A DNA stretch of 64,000 nt from Rhodomicrobium lacus (GCF_003992725.1 NZ_RZNF01000012.1:1302501-1366500), one strand, 5' to 3'; numbered from the stretch's first letter, positions 47,537 to 56,642 are shown. The notes: generated by a model not told the origin, from the letters alone. Numbers and translations: made by a program.

Positions 47537-50172
47537 GCGGCGGGACGCTTCGGTTCCGTCTTCTTCCCTTCCGTTTCTTCCTCTTCCACCTTTCGCGGCG
47601 GCCCCATCAGCAGCGGTTGAAACAGCACCGCTGCCGCCATCGTCGACATGAGCGACAGGGCCAGCAACTCACCCATGCTCGAAGTGCCGGGGTGCTTCGA
47701 AAGGTAGAGGCTTCCAAATGCCACCGCCGTCGTCATGCCGCTGAAGAACACAGCGCGCGTGAGCGGCGAGGCAAGGAGGCCGCTTTTCCCGTCGCGCCAC
47801 GCGATGATGTAGTAGATCTTGAACGCGACGCCGACGCCGAGCAAAAGCGGCAGCGCGATGATGTTCGCGAAGTTCAGCGGCAGGTCGAGGATCACGCACA
47901 GTTCCAGCGTGACCGCGCAGGCCAGCAGCAGCGGGAACAGTGTGAGCGCCACGTCTCTCACACGTCTCAGGAAGATGAAAAGCAGGATCGAGATCGAAGT
48001 CAGCGCCCAGAAGCCCGCTTCGAGGAACGCGTTGACGATGGTGTCGCCCGCTTCCTGAATGCCGATGGCTTCGCCGGTCGCATTCGGTGCAACCGCCGTT
48101 ACCTCGTCGACGAAGCGGCGCAGAACATCGTTGTTTTCCGAGTCGCCGCTCGGCGAAACCGAGATGCGCACGCGGCCATCCGCCGTTTTCCAGTCGGACA
48201 CAAGGTGAGGCGGCAGCGTGGCGAGCGTTACCGTTCCGGGGTCGAAGCTCGCCCGGAGCGTGTTCAGCGTGATGTTGAGCGGATCAACCAGCGCCGCAGT
48301 CGCGCGCGCGCGCGCTTCGGGCGAAGCCTTGGAGAGTGCGGCAAGCGCCTCCGACAGCCGCTTTGCCGCCTCGACGCCCTCTTTCTGGCCGCGCACCCGA
48401 GAGATGATCACGCTGAGGAGATTCGACGTTCCTTGCAGTTTCTCGGCGATTTCCGCATCGGTCGGTGCGGGCTGAACGGCCTTCGGCTTGAGCACGGTTT
48501 CGAGCGTCACGGCCGTCTGTGCGATCAACGCGCGCTTCTGGTCCTGATTTTCGGGGATGAACGAACTCAGAGTCGTGGTGCGCGCCACCTCGGGCAGCGC
48601 CGCAATCTTTTTCGCGAGCGCATCCGCCTCGGCCTGGGACGGCGTAAGCACCTCAATGGTGCGGCCCGCCGTTTCCGGATCTTTCTTGAGGTCGAGATAC
48701 GTTGCAACCGATTCCACCTTCGGGCTGCGGAGGTTCATCGGGTTGAAATCGAACCGCAGCCAATTGAGAAGCGGCAAACCTGCAAGCACGACGCATAACG
48801 TACCGATGAGGATCGGCATGCGGTTCCGGTCCATGAAGTCGTCGACGGGCTTCAGGAACGCATAGCCGAGCGGATGCGGCTCAGCCGGCGGGTTCAGCAA
48901 CCGCAGCATCGCGGGGAGCACGGTGATGCTCGTCAGGAACGCGACGATCATGCCCATACCGGCGACGAGGCCAAGTTCCGAAAGCCCCTTGTAGGCCGTG
49001 GGCGTGAAGGCGAGGAACCCCGCCGCCGTCGCCATGGCCGCCAGAGCGAGGCGGCTACCGAGATGCGAGGCGTTTTGCGTGAGCGCGCCCCGCAGATTGT
49101 CGTTTTCAAAGCGCTCCGCACGATAACCGACACTGAACTGCAATCCGAAATCGACGCCTATCCCCACGAACAGCACGAAGAACGCGACGGAGATCGGATT
49201 GAACGAGCCTACCGCGGCCAGCCCCAGCGCGGCCGTTATCGCAAGCCCCACGATCAGCGACACGAACACGGCGAAGATGATCCGCCCCGAATGCAGCGCG
49301 AGCCAGAGTATGACAAGCACGGACACGATCGTGAGCGTTCCGTGCATGCCCGCGTCTTCCTTGAGGGTTCCGAACTCCTCGTCGGAGATCGGAACCGGCC
49401 CGGTCAGACGCACAGTGACGCCCTGATCGGGCAAACCGAGTTCGGCCGCCGTCTTGCGGATGGCGTCGGAAGCCTCAAGGCCCGGCTGGAGATCGTTGAA
49501 ATCCAGAACCGGCACGATCTCGATAAGCTGCCGCTTTTCACTCGTCTTCGATGCCTGCCCGCTCAGCATCTCACGCCAGCTGAAGTGGGCAGGACGCCCG
49601 GCAGTAGCATTCTCGATTGCCGCCGCCATCGAATTGAATTGCGGCGCAACGCTGTTCAGCGTGACCTGACGCCCCTGCACGCCTTGCGTTGTCAGCGTGA
49701 TCGCGCCCATCACGCCGCGAAGGCTGGGGTCGGCGGCGAGCGGTTCGAGCAACGGTTTCGCGCGCGTCAGCTGCCCAAGCGCGTCCTTGAGTTCGCTTTC
49801 GGAAAGGAAAAGAAGGCCGTTCTTCTGGAAGAAGGGGCCGCCGGTAAGCTGCTGCACGCTCCTGATGAGACTCTTCTCTTCCGAAAGCCGTTGCGCAAGT
49901 CGTTGCGCGGCCTGATCGGCGAGTTCCGGCGTAGGGCCGTCCACCACCGCGACGATGGCGGACTCGACTTTCGGAAATGCCTTCGCGAACGCAACCTCGC
50001 GCTGCCGCCACGGAAGTTCAGTCGAGATCAGCTTGCTGATATCCGTGTTGATCGCAAAATGCGCGGCGAAATAATAACCGGATATGATCGTGACGACGAG
50101 CGCTGCGGCCAGTACTCGCCAGGGATGGCGCGAACAGATATCGACGGTCTTTACTATGGGCTCTTTGAGCAT
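47506..50172 (-). CDS. hpnN: Hopanoid transporter HpnN (RND/MMPL family)
   Basis: An 888-residue RND-type inner-membrane transporter that moves hopanoids to the outer membrane. A first helix (RVLAAALVVTIISGYYFAA, about 20-38) is followed by a large periplasmic loop, a helix bundle (GTLTIVSVLVILWLALHSG onward, with GIGVDFGLQFSVGYR), a second periplasmic loop and a second bundle ending near PLLMGPPRKVEEEETEGKK. The two-halved layout and length fit HpnN. hpnO lies next to it, across the DUF2147 gene. Confidence 0.92.
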   Translation of the reverse strand: MLKEPIVKTVDICSRHPWRVLAAALVVTIISGYYFAAHFAINTDISKLISTELPWRQREVAFAKAFPKVESAIVAVVDGPTPELADQAAQRLAQRLSEEKSLIRSVQQLTGGPFFQKNGLLFLSESELKDALGQLTRAKPLLEPLAADPSLRGVMGAITLTTQGVQGRQVTLNSVAPQFNSMAAAIENATAGRPAHFSWREMLSGQASKTSEKRQLIEIVPVLDFNDLQPGLEASDAIRKTAAELGLPDQGVTVRLTGPVPISDEEFGTLKEDAGMHGTLTIVSVLVILWLALHSGRIIFAVFVSLIVGLAITAALGLAAVGSFNPISVAFFVLFVGIGVDFGLQFSVGYRAERFENDNLRGALTQNASHLGSRLALAAMATAAGFLAFTPTAYKGLSELGLVAGMGMIVAFLTSITVLPAMLRLLNPPAEPHPLGYAFLKPVDDFMDRNRMPILIGTLCVVLAGLPLLNWLRFDFNPMNLRSPKVESVATYLDLKKDPETAGRTIEVLTPSQAEADALAKKIAALPEVARTTTLSSFIPENQDQKRALIAQTAVTLETVLKPKAVQPAPTDAEIAEKLQGTSNLLSVIISRVRGQKEGVEAAKRLSEALAALSKASPEARARATAALVDPLNITLNTLRASFDPGTVTLATLPPHLVSDWKTADGRVRISVSPSGDSENNDVLRRFVDEVTAVAPNATGEAIGIQEAGDTIVNAFLEAGFWALTSISILLFIFLRRVRDVALTLFPLLLACAVTLELCVILDLPLNFANIIALPLLLGVGVAFKIYYIIAWRDGKSGLLASPLTRAVFFSGMTTAVAFGSLYLSKHPGTSSMGELLALSLMSTMAAAVLFQPLLMGPPRKVEEEETEGKKTEPKRPAAYLGSSEHTA

Positions 50173-50442
50173 TTCCTACCGTATTTGGATTAGTGCAACC
50201 GACACTTTCATCGCCGCGAACAATGCAGATATGTCCACGCTTGGCAACCGGAAAGAGTGATCGCGCGACGGATTGCAACCTGAGTTAAGACTTGGAGCGG
50301 GCCACCATTCCAAGACGGCACTTTTCTGAAATGGGATTTTAGAAAGCCAATCCAAGGCTCGTCCCCTCTCCGCTTTTTACCGGGCCGATGACCCTCATTG
50401 CTGCTATTTCGCGCATCTGTTGCAAATGAGGCACGATCGCGC

Positions 50443-50462
50443 AGCTTCGTGTAAACGAAGCT
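50443..50462. repeat. Perfect palindrome in the hpnN upstream region
   Basis: AGCTTCGT (50443-50450), GTAA, ACGAAGCT (50455-50462): an 8-bp perfect inverted repeat with a 4-nt loop. It lies in the 582-nt divergent gap between hpnN and the GNAT-like gene. A tiny ORF (ATG at 50484, 10 codons) follows it, but its purine-rich site is too close to the ATG to be convincing. The rest of the gap shows nothing recognised. Confidence 0.4.
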
Positions 50463-50754
50463 TGCATAGGTGTTAAGAGGAGAATGTTTTTGCGGCTTCC
50501 CGGTTCGGGGAATTGAATTTCGATCGCCTTTTCCGATCCGCCGGAACTATCGCCAAAACGGCACGCCAGTCATGACTTTCGCGGCGACCGTCGCTAAAGC
50601 CATGGAATGCCGTCATTTTTTTCGGCATGGTTTCGAAACCGTCAAGAAATCGGCGATTTTTGCGATAAGTCCTTACACTCCAGCTTTTGTTCATGCCTGT
50701 CTTGCGGTGCTAGAAGCCCCTGCAAAGAACGGGGAATCAGAGAGGAAACCCGGC

Positions 50755-52047
50755 ATGAGCGATCTCGTAAACGAGGAAGCCGCGGTTTTTGGCGCAGGCG
50801 AGTTGAACAGGGTCCGCCCCGCATTGAGGCGCGACGCACCGGAAAGCGGCGTCGTTTACCGCGTCCCTTCGCGCGAATTTGCGCCGGAGGCCCGCACGGC
50901 GCGCGGAGCCGACAGCGTCAGCGTGGCGACATACGCGGAAATCGACGCGTCCGGCGGATGGGATCAGGCGTTCAGCGGCCAATACAAGGACGGCCGCTAT
51001 TACAGGATCGTGCAGGAGACCCTGCATCCGGAGCACAGCTACCGCTATTTCGTGCTGCGCGATCAAGCGGGGCGGCAGAGGGCCATCCAGCCGTTTTTCG
51101 TCCTCGATCAGGATATTCTGGCGGGCGCGAGCGGCGCGATCACAGCCGCTGTGGACCGGGTCCGGCAGCGGTTCCCGAAGTTTCTGACCCTTCGCACGCT
51201 GATGATTGGTTGCGTGGCGGGCGAGGGCCATCTCGACAATCACGAGGCTTTCGCCGATCCCAAGACGTGCTCGCTCCTCGCAAAGGCCGCTCTGGAAGAG
51301 GCGAAGAAGGAACGCGCGGGGCTCATTGTCTTCAAGGAATTTCCGTCCGCCTATCGGGACGTCCTCGGCCATCTGAAGAACGACGGCTTTATCTGCTTGC
51401 CAAGCCTGCCGATGGCGAGCCTCAGCACCGCTCACAAGGATTTCGACGCCTACATGGCCGCGTCGCTCAGCCGCGCGACCCGCAAGGATCTTCGCCGCAA
51501 GTTCAAGGCCGCGCAGTCCGCCGGGCTGACGATGTCGGTCGTGGAAGACATCACGCCATTCGTCGACGAGATCTATCCGCTTTATCTCAACGTCTACAAT
51601 CGCTCGAAGCTGCATTTCGAGAAGCTGACGAAGGACTATCTCTGCGCGCTTGGCCAGCGCATGCCCGACCGCACGCGTTTCTTCGTTTGGCGTCAGGGCG
51701 ACCGCATCGTCGCGTTCAATCTGTGCATGGTGCACAACGAGGCGATCTACGACCAGTATATCGGCCTCGATTACGAGGTGGCGCTCGATCTGCACCTCTA
51801 CCACTACACCATTCGCGACATCATGAGCTGGGCGATGGCAAACGGCTACAAGCGCTACATCAGCAACGGACTGAACTACGATCCGAAGCATCATCTGCGC
51901 ATGCAACTCGACCCGCTCGACCTCTACGCGCGGCATCGCTCGCCGATCATCAACGCAGCCTTGAAGGTTGTGCTGCCTTATCTGGAACCGACCAAGTACG
52001 ATCCGCACCTGAAAAAGTTCGCGAACTATTCCGATCTGCGGGCCTGA
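50755..52047 (+). CDS. GNAT/FemAB-like acyltransferase-fold protein
   Basis: A 430-residue protein. The C-terminal two thirds look like a peptidoglycan-type or BioF2-like N-acyltransferase (COG3146-like): LPSLPMASLSTAHKDFDAYM, LSRATRKDLRRKFKAAQ, FFVWRQGDRIVAFNLCMVHN and YDQYIGLDYEVALDLHLYHY. The substrate is not known. The ATG at 50755 is chosen because GAGGAAA lies about 8 nt upstream and the longer frame has no domain. It is divergent from hpnN; a role with hopanoids is possible but unproven. Confidence 0.75.
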   Translation: MSDLVNEEAAVFGAGELNRVRPALRRDAPESGVVYRVPSREFAPEARTARGADSVSVATYAEIDASGGWDQAFSGQYKDGRYYRIVQETLHPEHSYRYFVLRDQAGRQRAIQPFFVLDQDILAGASGAITAAVDRVRQRFPKFLTLRTLMIGCVAGEGHLDNHEAFADPKTCSLLAKAALEEAKKERAGLIVFKEFPSAYRDVLGHLKNDGFICLPSLPMASLSTAHKDFDAYMAASLSRATRKDLRRKFKAAQSAGLTMSVVEDITPFVDEIYPLYLNVYNRSKLHFEKLTKDYLCALGQRMPDRTRFFVWRQGDRIVAFNLCMVHNEAIYDQYIGLDYEVALDLHLYHYTIRDIMSWAMANGYKRYISNGLNYDPKHHLRMQLDPLDLYARHRSPIINAALKVVLPYLEPTKYDPHLKKFANYSDLRA

Positions 52048-52109
52048 ATCGCCGTGCGGTAGATCGGACGCGGCACGACGCTGTGAGCCGGGCGTCGATC
52101 CGCTCCTCT

Positions 52110-52135
52110 GCGTCAAATAGGGTCCGATTTGATGC
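52110..52135. repeat. Hairpin downstream of the Ro60 gene
   Basis: GCGTCAAAT (52110-52118) pairs with ATTTGATGC (52127-52135), one G-U pair, around an 8-nt loop containing GGTCCG. It lies between the ends of the GNAT-like gene and the Ro60 gene. No T tract follows, so it is not a classic terminator. Confidence 0.4.
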
Positions 52136-52197
52136 GTGTCGCCGAAAGACCGGGGCGGGGCGGCCGGACGGGGCGCAAGGCCAGGCCGCCGGCCGCG

Positions 52198-53766
52198 TCA
52201 GTTCCGGATGAAGTCCGCGATCAGGCGCGGCGTGTTCTCGCTGAAGCCGATGATATCGAGCATGCCGCCATCGTTGGTGTCGGCGATGGCGAAACCGGCC
52301 GATGCCACACCCGCGATCACGAGCTTCGCCGGGATGCCGGACCGGGAGCGATACTCGCGCAGCGCGAGCGCGGGGTGCACCGATTTCACGCGCACCTCGC
52401 TGTCGGTGTAGACGACGAAAGCATCGACCTTGAGGTCGTTTTCCAGGGCGTACAGCATCGGCAGCGCGCAATCCACGGAGTCGGACGAGTAGTTCGCGAT
52501 TTCGCGCAAGGCCTCGGGCAGCCGCATCGTGGCGTCGATATTCACCGGCAGAAGCCGCTGCTCGTCCAGCCCGCTCGGCACGGTGAAGGCGGCGACGTGG
52601 CATTCCCGCTCGACCGACGCCGAGACGAGCGCCATCGCCGCCACCGCGTCGCGCGCGCTCAGCCCCGTTCCGACGACGTGGCTCGCCCCCATCGAATAGG
52701 AGCCGTCGACGGCGATCAGAAGCCGCTTGCCGGTCGTGTCCGAATTCGCAAAAGCCGCGTGGAAGGCCGCTTCAAGCGCGTCCTCGACCTGCGGCAGCGG
52801 TTCCCAGGTGAGCTTTTCCGCGTTGTCGTGTCCTTTGCGGTAGTCGTCCAGCGCCAGGAGGAAAGCGAACGGGTGAAGATGCGATTGCCAAACCCGTGTG
52901 ATGTCACGCAGCGACGGCATGATGAGGTTCAGCCCCTCGCCGGTGGATTTCAGCACGCCTGTCGCGGTGAGGCGACCAAGCTCGCGCAGCAGCGTCTTGA
53001 CGGGCATGCGTTCCACGACAGCGCGCAGCACTTTCTCGTCACGCCGCCAGTGCTTCGGAACCGTCTCGATGGGGAGATCGTGGGCCGCGATCAGCGCCGC
53101 CGCCTCGTCCGCCGTCTTCGCATGCTGCAAGGCGACATAGCCTTTCACCACGGATGGCAGGGCCGGGCTTGCCCTTTCGGTCGCGACCCATTCGTAAAGC
53201 GCCTTTCGCGCGGGGTCCGCCGCAAGCGGCTGCGAAAGCCGGATGAGATCGCGATGCGTCCACCCGCCCCGCTGACGGCTGATCACGATCTGCCGCGCGA
53301 GATCGTCCGTCCGCTGCTCGGCATACCAAAGCGCGACCGCCCGCTTCACCGTTGGATCGAACCCGCGCAGGCTCTGGGCCGCCTCGGCAAACTGGAAAAG
53401 ATGCTCCGTCGTCCGGCATACCCTCGGCAGGGCGGCGATGGCGGCGCGCTTCACCGCTGCGTTGCCGTGAACGGCAGCGAGCGCCAGCGCGAAGACAGCG
53501 GGCGCGTTCGACGGCGCGCGCGAGGCAAGGCTTTTTTCCTCTATTGTCGAAACGGCATGCACGCCGCCGACTTCAAGCGAGCGGAGCACCGAAGGGATAT
53601 GCTCGGCGTTGAGCGCGCGCTCGCGCGCCACATACCGCCCGTTCTCCGAACCGAGGATCAGGAACCGCTCGAACCGCGACCAGTCGCTCATCGGAAACGG
53701 CAGCGCAACGGTGTCCACGACGCGCGGCTTGATACGGCGCAGCAAAAACTTCCTGTAATCGAACAT
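52198..53766 (-). CDS. Bacterial Ro60 ortholog (TROVE domain, Rsr-type)
   Basis: A 522-residue protein with the two Ro60 parts: a helical TROVE ring (MSDWSRFERFLILGSENGRY, residues 26-45, through about 300) and a C-terminal von Willebrand factor A domain with a MIDAS motif DGSYS at 354-358 and VVYTDSE near 435. In other bacteria and animals Ro binds misfolded RNA and Y RNAs and helps RNA decay. The rtcBA repair genes often found beside it are absent, and no Y RNA was recognised. It lies about 200 nt after cobF on the same strand. Confidence 0.92.
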   Translation of the reverse strand: MFDYRKFLLRRIKPRVVDTVALPFPMSDWSRFERFLILGSENGRYVARERALNAEHIPSVLRSLEVGGVHAVSTIEEKSLASRAPSNAPAVFALALAAVHGNAAVKRAAIAALPRVCRTTEHLFQFAEAAQSLRGFDPTVKRAVALWYAEQRTDDLARQIVISRQRGGWTHRDLIRLSQPLAADPARKALYEWVATERASPALPSVVKGYVALQHAKTADEAAALIAAHDLPIETVPKHWRRDEKVLRAVVERMPVKTLLRELGRLTATGVLKSTGEGLNLIMPSLRDITRVWQSHLHPFAFLLALDDYRKGHDNAEKLTWEPLPQVEDALEAAFHAAFANSDTTGKRLLIAVDGSYSMGASHVVGTGLSARDAVAAMALVSASVERECHVAAFTVPSGLDEQRLLPVNIDATMRLPEALREIANYSSDSVDCALPMLYALENDLKVDAFVVYTDSEVRVKSVHPALALREYRSRSGIPAKLVIAGVASAGFAIADTNDGGMLDIIGFSENTPRLIADFIRN

Positions 53767-53776
53767 GGTCGGCCCA

Positions 53777-53825
53777 CCTCGAGCGAAAAAGGATTGCTTG
53801 CTCCTGTCCTAGAAAAAAATCGAGG
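53777..53825 (-). promoter_or_regulatory. 5'-leader hairpin that could mask the Ro60 ribosome site
   Basis: On the minus strand CCTCGA (53820-53825) can pair with TCGAGG (53777-53782). The 3' arm contains the GAGG that lies 10 nt before the Ro60 ATG, so the pairing would hide the ribosome site. The loop holds a T run and an inner AGGA/TCCT pair. Confidence 0.35.
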
Positions 53826-53964
53826 CGCGCGGGCGGGCAATGTGGTGCGGCGAATCGGCTCGCTTTCAGCTTGATGATGCAATTCAAGGGAGAAAATGGC
53901 GATGCGGGACGTTTTTCCACGCCGAGCCACGCGCCGCCCAGACCGCGATGTGATGACGGGGGGC

Positions 53965-54741
53965 CTACTCCGGTTGCCCGGTCGCTCCTCCGACCCGCCG
54001 CATCAGATAGGTGTCCATGATCCAGCCATGCCTTTCGCGCGCCTCGGCGCGCAGACGCTCGATCTCGCCGCGCACCTCCGAAAGCCGCCCGGCGACGAGA
54101 ATTTCATCCTTCGTGCCGAGATAGGCGCCCCAATAGATGTCGACCGTCTCCGGCTCCGATACGCGCGTGAAGCTCACCGTGCCATCGAGCATGACGACGA
54201 CGCTGCCCGGATGACGCGGAAAGTCTTCATCGAGCCGCCGCCCCGTGGTGATGAGCACCGGTTCGGCGATGCGGTTCAGCGGGATCTTGTGCTGCGCGGC
54301 GAGCGCCTGAATGGCGCCGATGCCGGGGATCACCTCGTGCTCGAACGCGACGCCCTTAGCGAGCAGGCTGTCGAGAAGGCGCAGCGTGCTGTCGTATACC
54401 GCCGGATCGCCCCACACGAGGAACGCGCCCGTTTCGTCCGGCCCCAGTGCCTCCGCGAACAGCCGCTCGTAACTCGCTTCGATGGCGGCGTGCCAGTCCG
54501 CCACGTTCGCACGATAATCCTGCGTTTCTGCCCGGCGCGGGATCGGCACGACGACTTCGCGAAAACGCGGCTCGCGGATGAAACGCGCGCACACCTCCTC
54601 GCGGAACAGGCGCAGCGCGGCCTTTTCCGTGCCCTTGTCCGGGATGAAGAACACGTCGGCGCGGTTCAGCGCTTCGATGGCCTGCACAGTGAGGTAATCC
54701 GGGTTTCCGGCCCCGATGCCGATGACGAGGATCTTTCGCAT
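53965..54741 (-). CDS. cobF: Precorrin-6A synthase (deacetylating)
   Basis: A 258-residue SAM-dependent tetrapyrrole methylase. It starts ILVIGIGAGNPDYLTVQAIEA, has AFLVWGDPAVYDSTLRLLD, EVIPGIGAIQALAAQHKIPL and VVVMLDGT, and DIYWGAYLGTKDEIL, which mark CobF. In the aerobic cobalamin route it methylates C1 of precorrin-5 with loss of acetate. It is the only cobalamin synthesis gene in the window and follows a DpsA-like gene by 11 nt. Confidence 0.93.
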   Translation of the reverse strand: MRKILVIGIGAGNPDYLTVQAIEALNRADVFFIPDKGTEKAALRLFREEVCARFIREPRFREVVVPIPRRAETQDYRANVADWHAAIEASYERLFAEALGPDETGAFLVWGDPAVYDSTLRLLDSLLAKGVAFEHEVIPGIGAIQALAAQHKIPLNRIAEPVLITTGRRLDEDFPRHPGSVVVMLDGTVSFTRVSEPETVDIYWGAYLGTKDEILVAGRLSEVRGEIERLRAEARERHGWIMDTYLMRRVGGATGQPE

Positions 54742-54752
54742 CGTGTGCTGGC

Positions 54753-55721
54753 TCAGCTTTCGTTCTGTTCGAGCGACGCGATCAGGCCGCCGATCACGGA
54801 CCAATAGGCCTGCCCTAGCGACGGCACGCGCCGCAGGATGCCCCGTGCCCAGATCGCCTTGCGTCCGAGTTGCTTCGCGAGCTGAAAATCGACGCTGCCC
54901 GGCGGGTCCGCGAGATCCACGACAAGAGCGTGATCGGGCAGGCTGCCGAGTTCGCGCGCGTCGACGACCGGGCCGTTGATGGTCGAGAAGATCGCGTCGA
55001 ACTTCGGCGACTGAACCGGCAATTCCGAAAGCGGGAGCACGGCGACGCCGGGAAAGACATCGTCCAGCCCGCGCTCGTTCGTTGCAAGATGCACCCGCGC
55101 GCCCGCGTCCAGCAGCCGAAGGATGAGGAGATCCGGGATACGCTCGCCCGCGATGACGCACACCGGCGAGCCCTGAAGGCGGCTTCCGGCTTTTTCCACG
55201 CGGCTGAAAAGCTCGTCGATCGCCTCCCCGGCGGCGTCGAGGATCGGCCGCAGCAGGTCTTCGTAGCTGTGAACGGTCAGCCCGAGGGCGGCGGCATGGC
55301 GGGTGAGTGCCGCATCGGCGCGTGGCGCGATCAGGCGCGCGCCTGTGCTCATGCCGCCGAGCGCAGAGCCGTAGGCGCGTTCCGGCGCAAAGCTCGCATT
55401 CGTGTTTGCCTGCGTGGATCGCCCCGGCGCGAAGACCGGCAGGATCGCATAGCGCGCGCCCTTCACGACCGAAGCCGGATCGGCATGGGCCGCGACGGTG
55501 CGAAGCTTCGGTTCGAGCGGGGCGCCGAGAACGCTGACCTTCGCGCCAGCCGTGGCGGCGATCCTGGCGATGGCGCGGTCGAGCGGCTGCGTGCCGAGAA
55601 AGCCGATGGTGACGCTTGCCCATTCCGGCGCGATCACCGTTTGCGGCGTGGTGTATACGGTATTCCGGCAGCCCCCCGCGTTGTCGTATTCTCCCTCCCA
55701 GTCCGAATCCATGCGGCCCAT
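54753..55721 (-). CDS. Dipicolinate synthase subunit A-like Rossmann protein
   Basis: About 322 residues if started at the ATG at 55721 (55712 is equally possible; the open frame reaches a GTG at 55871 through an unlikely arginine-rich stretch). The sequence resembles DpsA/SpoVFA: YAILPVFAPG, a helix-rich middle, a second Rossmann segment and DAIFSTINGPVVDARELGS, LVVDLADPPGSVDFQLAKQL, KAIWARGI. The usual GxGxxG of the second Rossmann is replaced by VIAGERIPD, so dinucleotide binding there may be weak. The 11-nt spacing to cobF implies an operon. True function unknown. Confidence 0.7.
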   Translation of the reverse strand: MGRMDSDWEGEYDNAGGCRNTVYTTPQTVIAPEWASVTIGFLGTQPLDRAIARIAATAGAKVSVLGAPLEPKLRTVAAHADPASVVKGARYAILPVFAPGRSTQANTNASFAPERAYGSALGGMSTGARLIAPRADAALTRHAAALGLTVHSYEDLLRPILDAAGEAIDELFSRVEKAGSRLQGSPVCVIAGERIPDLLILRLLDAGARVHLATNERGLDDVFPGVAVLPLSELPVQSPKFDAIFSTINGPVVDARELGSLPDHALVVDLADPPGSVDFQLAKQLGRKAIWARGILRRVPSLGQAYWSVIGGLIASLEQNES

Positions 55722-56155
55722 GGTTGGAAAGCCCGAGGGCGATCCCAAGCGGGGGCGAGGCACGCGCTGCGAGGGCGACGGCGCACCGGGCTTGCGGCGA
55801 ACGCGGATCGTTCGCGGCGCGATGAGGCGCGCGATCCTTTCGAAGCTGCGCGACCAGAAATCAGAAGACACGATGCTTCCCGATGGGTTCGACTTGCATG
55901 AGATGATGAGGCACCCGCCTTACGCGCGTTGCCATTGTCGTATTGTGCGAAAAGCGGAGTCTTTCGGCAACTCAAACTTACGGGCTGACCGCGCCCATTA
56001 CCGCAGACGGGACGCGCTTCGAGTTTGACAATTCATCGGAAAAAATTTTCCTAATCACCTCCTGTAAAGACGAATAATGGAATGCTATTCTCTTCGTAGA
56101 TTTGTCTTCAAACTCGCGGCGCGCTATTCGCATAGCGACCGAGGGGGAAGAGACG
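55722..56155. other. Intergenic control region between DpsA-like and GyrI-like genes
   Basis: No supported gene in this divergent gap of about 434 nt, apart from the possible upstream extension of the DpsA-like frame. Two short palindromes are seen: GGAAAA, AA, TTTTCC (56038-56051) and CGCTAT, TCGC, ATAGCG (56122-56137). They may be operators for the flanking genes. Confidence 0.4.
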
Positions 56156-56614
56156 ATGGAAATCAAGGAAACGCCCGACATGTGGGCGCTGCGGCTGACC
56201 AAGCGCCTGCGCATTCCGGATGTGAAACAAGCCGCGCAGGAGTATGGACCGATCATCGAAAATGCGATTTCTTCCGCGGGGTTGACGCCATCCGGCCCGT
56301 GGCTGTTCATCGCTCACAACCTGCCAAAGACCGGCAAGATCCCGTTCGACTGGGCCATCTGCCGACCGGTTGCGAAGCCTGACGCGTATCAGGGCGCCAT
56401 CGAACTCGTCCATCTCGAACCGATCATCGTCGCGTCTGTCGTCCATCAAGGGTCTATGCGGACGCTTTTCACGCAAGGTTATGCACCGCTCGTCGCCGAG
56501 ATCGAACGATCGCGGCACGTCTTTTCCGGCGAGAGCCGGGAAGTCTATCATGACTGGAACGGGCCGGGGGCGGCTTACCACCGCATAGAAATCCAGTTCG
56601 GGTTGTCGCGATGA
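56156..56614 (+). CDS. GyrI-like small-molecule-binding domain protein
   Basis: A 152-residue single-domain protein of the GyrI/AraC-effector-binding type: SGPWLFIAHNLPK, IPFDWAICRPV, LVHLEPIIVASVVHQGSM and a C-terminal HRIEIQFGLSR fit the SHS2-like repeat layout. Such domains bind ligands, sometimes porphyrins or drugs. The ATG at 56156 has GGGGAAGAG upstream; the longer frame to 56102 lacks support. It is convergent with bchE, sharing a two-way terminator. A link to pigment synthesis is only suggested by position. Confidence 0.7.
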   Translation: MEIKETPDMWALRLTKRLRIPDVKQAAQEYGPIIENAISSAGLTPSGPWLFIAHNLPKTGKIPFDWAICRPVAKPDAYQGAIELVHLEPIIVASVVHQGSMRTLFTQGYAPLVAEIERSRHVFSGESREVYHDWNGPGAAYHRIEIQFGLSR

Positions 56615-56642
56615 CGAACCCGGCGGCAAGCCGACATAAAAA

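Noticed and set aside
50484-50516. Ten-codon leader peptide upstream of the GNAT-like gene
   Set aside because: The purine-rich site is only 1-3 nt from the ATG and there is no run of a single amino acid or attenuator that would explain it.
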